Below are positions 4,920 through 5,381 of a DNA stretch of 5,381 nucleotides, one piece after another. Under the pieces are notes generated by a model. It ran no database searches, had not been told where the DNA came from, and saw only the letters and a list, made by a program, of their open reading frames with translations. How positions within the stretch are numbered: position 1 is the first letter of the stretch; the number at the start of each line of letters is the position of its first letter. Source of the DNA: Bacteroidales bacterium (GTDB lineage Bacteria; Bacteroidota; Bacteroidia; Bacteroidales; F082); assembly GCA_024689285.1 (NCBI GenBank), contig JAILDR010000109.1, positions 1-5,381 of the forward strand, read 5' to 3'. Position numbers and translations under genes: made by a program.

Positions 4920-4948
4920 TGTAACAGAGGGACGGTTCTTTTGTTACA
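4920..4948 (+). repeat. Solo REP copy
   Basis: It is identical over 29 nt to the transposase's left REP at 1699-1727, so the wobble hairpin is conserved. It has no transposase of its own and is probably a non-autonomous copy moved by the RAYT. CGGGTCG flanks it on both sides (4912-4918 and 4949-4955). Confidence 0.88.
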
Positions 4949-5007
4949 CGGGTCGTAAGAATCGGGGCAAATTCGTGCTGAAAATCGAGCCAAATCGTGG
5001 GGCAAAA

Positions 5008-5039
5008 TTTGGAGGTGAACGATAATCTTCATACCTTTG
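5008..5039 (+). promoter_or_regulatory. Bacteroidota-type promoter of the HU-like gene
   Basis: TTTG (5008-5011) and TACCTTTG (5032-5039) are 20 bp apart, a full match to the -33/-7 consensus. Transcription should begin near 5046, leaving a leader of about 160 nt before ATG 5206. Confidence 0.78.
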
Positions 5040-5051
5040 CATTGTCAATCG

Positions 5052-5117
5052 ATGGAACAGCGAGAGCCATTCAATGAATGGCAGAGCCGAGACAGAGAAA
5101 GACGCAGTCAATCATGA
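5052..5117 (+). CDS. Possible 21-residue leader peptide
   Basis: ATG 5052 lies about 6 nt after the expected transcription start. It encodes a charged peptide (MEQREPFNEWQSRDRERRSQ...) with five Arg and four Glu, ending at TGA 5115-5117, which overlaps the next ATG by 4 bp (ATGA). It contains a 17-nt palindromic segment (5066-5082, GCCATTCA/TGAATGGC). No ribosome binding site could fit upstream, so translation would be near-leaderless. Coding is uncertain. Confidence 0.3.
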   Translation: MEQREPFNEWQSRDRERRSQS

Positions 5118-5230
5118 GAGACACACGAAAAAAAGCGGGAAGTCGGCCACCCGGTGTAGCTGGTCGAAAAAGGAAGTCTAATACCATGAAAAAACACACA
5201 CAACTATGGCAAAGATTTTGTATCAAGTAA
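5114..5230 (+). CDS. Possible 38-residue basic peptide overlapping the HU start
   Basis: ATG 5114 overlaps the previous stop as ATGA. The peptide is very basic (RDTRKKAGSRPPGVAGRKRK near the N-terminus) and ends at TAA 5228-5230, 25 nt past the HU start codon, in a different frame. A second in-frame ATG (5186) has AGGAAG about 9 nt upstream. The HU-like gene has no ribosome binding site of its own, so ribosomes in this frame could affect its expression. It may also be a chance frame. Confidence 0.3.
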   Translation: MRDTRKKAGSRPPGVAGRKRKSNTMKKHTQLWQRFCIK

Positions 5231-5381
5231 AGAAGAATGTCAACACAAAGTCACCCACCTACGGACGTTGGTACGGCAGCGTGAAGACTCTGGAAACGCT
5301 GAACACGCGCAAGCTGGCGCAGCACATCTCGGAGCATGGAAGCCTGTACACCGCTGACGTCGTGCTCGGCGTACTGGAGAA
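5206..5381 (+). CDS. HU-like DNA-binding protein, N-terminal part (runs off right edge)
   Basis: Fifty-eight codons are visible. The start MAKILYQVKKNVNTKSPTYG, then VKTLETLNTRKLAQHISEHG and YTADVVLGVLE, match the Bacteroidota HU/IHF-like family whose full length is about 150 residues or more. The long N-terminal strand before the first HU helices is typical of it. These proteins bend DNA and are often found near VirE_N/DUF3987 primase genes in Bacteroidota accessory regions, as here. ATG 5206 is the only ATG after the in-frame TAA at 5179-5181. No ribosome binding site is evident. The product could bind the upstream dyad; that is inference. Confidence 0.88.
   Translation, partial: MAKILYQVKKNVNTKSPTYGRWYGSVKTLETLNTRKLAQHISEHGSLYTADVVLGVLE

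Larger units (their letters stand above)
4628..5007. other. Divergent intergenic control region, possibly origin-like
   Basis: This stretch lies upstream of both divergent promoters (boxes at 4620-4627 and 5008-5039) and has no convincing gene. It holds the 166-bp dyad (4695-4860), the inverted repeat at 4882-4918, the solo REP at 4920-4948, and three loosely similar GCAAAT/CCAAAT-containing segments at about 4964-5011 before the HU promoter. I found no DnaA-box-like TTATCCACA. Origin, operator or recombination site are all possible. Confidence 0.5.

Noticed and set aside
4628..5007. Chromosomal oriC with DnaA boxes
   Set aside because: No TTATCCACA-like boxes and no dnaA/dnaN-type neighbours are visible; an element-specific origin remains possible.
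4826..5032. Minus-strand 68-residue ORF
   Set aside because: It runs through the iterons, inverted repeat and solo REP, all non-coding structures, and has no recognisable features.

Overview
The window looks like an accessory region from a Bacteroidales genome, probably Prevotella or a close relative. Three promoters carry the Bacteroidota -7 box TAnnTTTG, two of them with a TTTG box 20 bp upstream. The right edge begins an HU-like DNA-binding protein of the Bacteroidota type, and the left edge holds the N-terminal part of a BT4734/VirE_N-type primase-like protein. Assignment rests on these family traits, not on any search.

Layout from left to right. 1-743 (minus strand, running off the left edge) is the primase-like gene, whose linker contains in-frame tandem repeats. 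734-1162 (minus) is an unrecognised gene that overlaps the primase start by 10 bp, preceded by a possible 50-residue small gene at 1277-1429. 1440-1698 has no convincing gene but holds short repeats. 1688-2620 is a RAYT (REP-associated tyrosine transposase) unit, with its own promoter and 29-nt REP hairpins in opposite orientation at both ends. 2616-4597 (minus) is a two-gene operon of unrecognised proteins. The first gene's C-terminus and the second gene's N-terminus carry the same ~27-residue motif. 4598-5205 is a divergent control region, and 5206-5381 is the start of the HU-like gene on the plus strand.

The most striking DNA structure is a 166-bp dyad at 4695-4860. Two arrays of GTCCCA-type iterons face each other, and a perfect 26-bp AT-only palindrome sits at exactly the same centre (4777.5). 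It lies upstream of both divergent promoters, so it probably acts as DNA: an origin-like, operator-like or recombination site. A primase-like gene and an HU-like gene in the same window fit an origin-like role, but this is inference.

The second candidate system is the 424-residue/231-residue gene pair with the shared motif at abutting ends. It may be a paired interaction or assembly signal. A third theme is mobility: a solo REP copy identical to the transposase's left REP sits near the dyad, flanked by a short direct repeat that could be an insertion footprint. Downstream of the HU promoter, the leader can encode a chain of overlapping small ORFs that runs into the HU gene.
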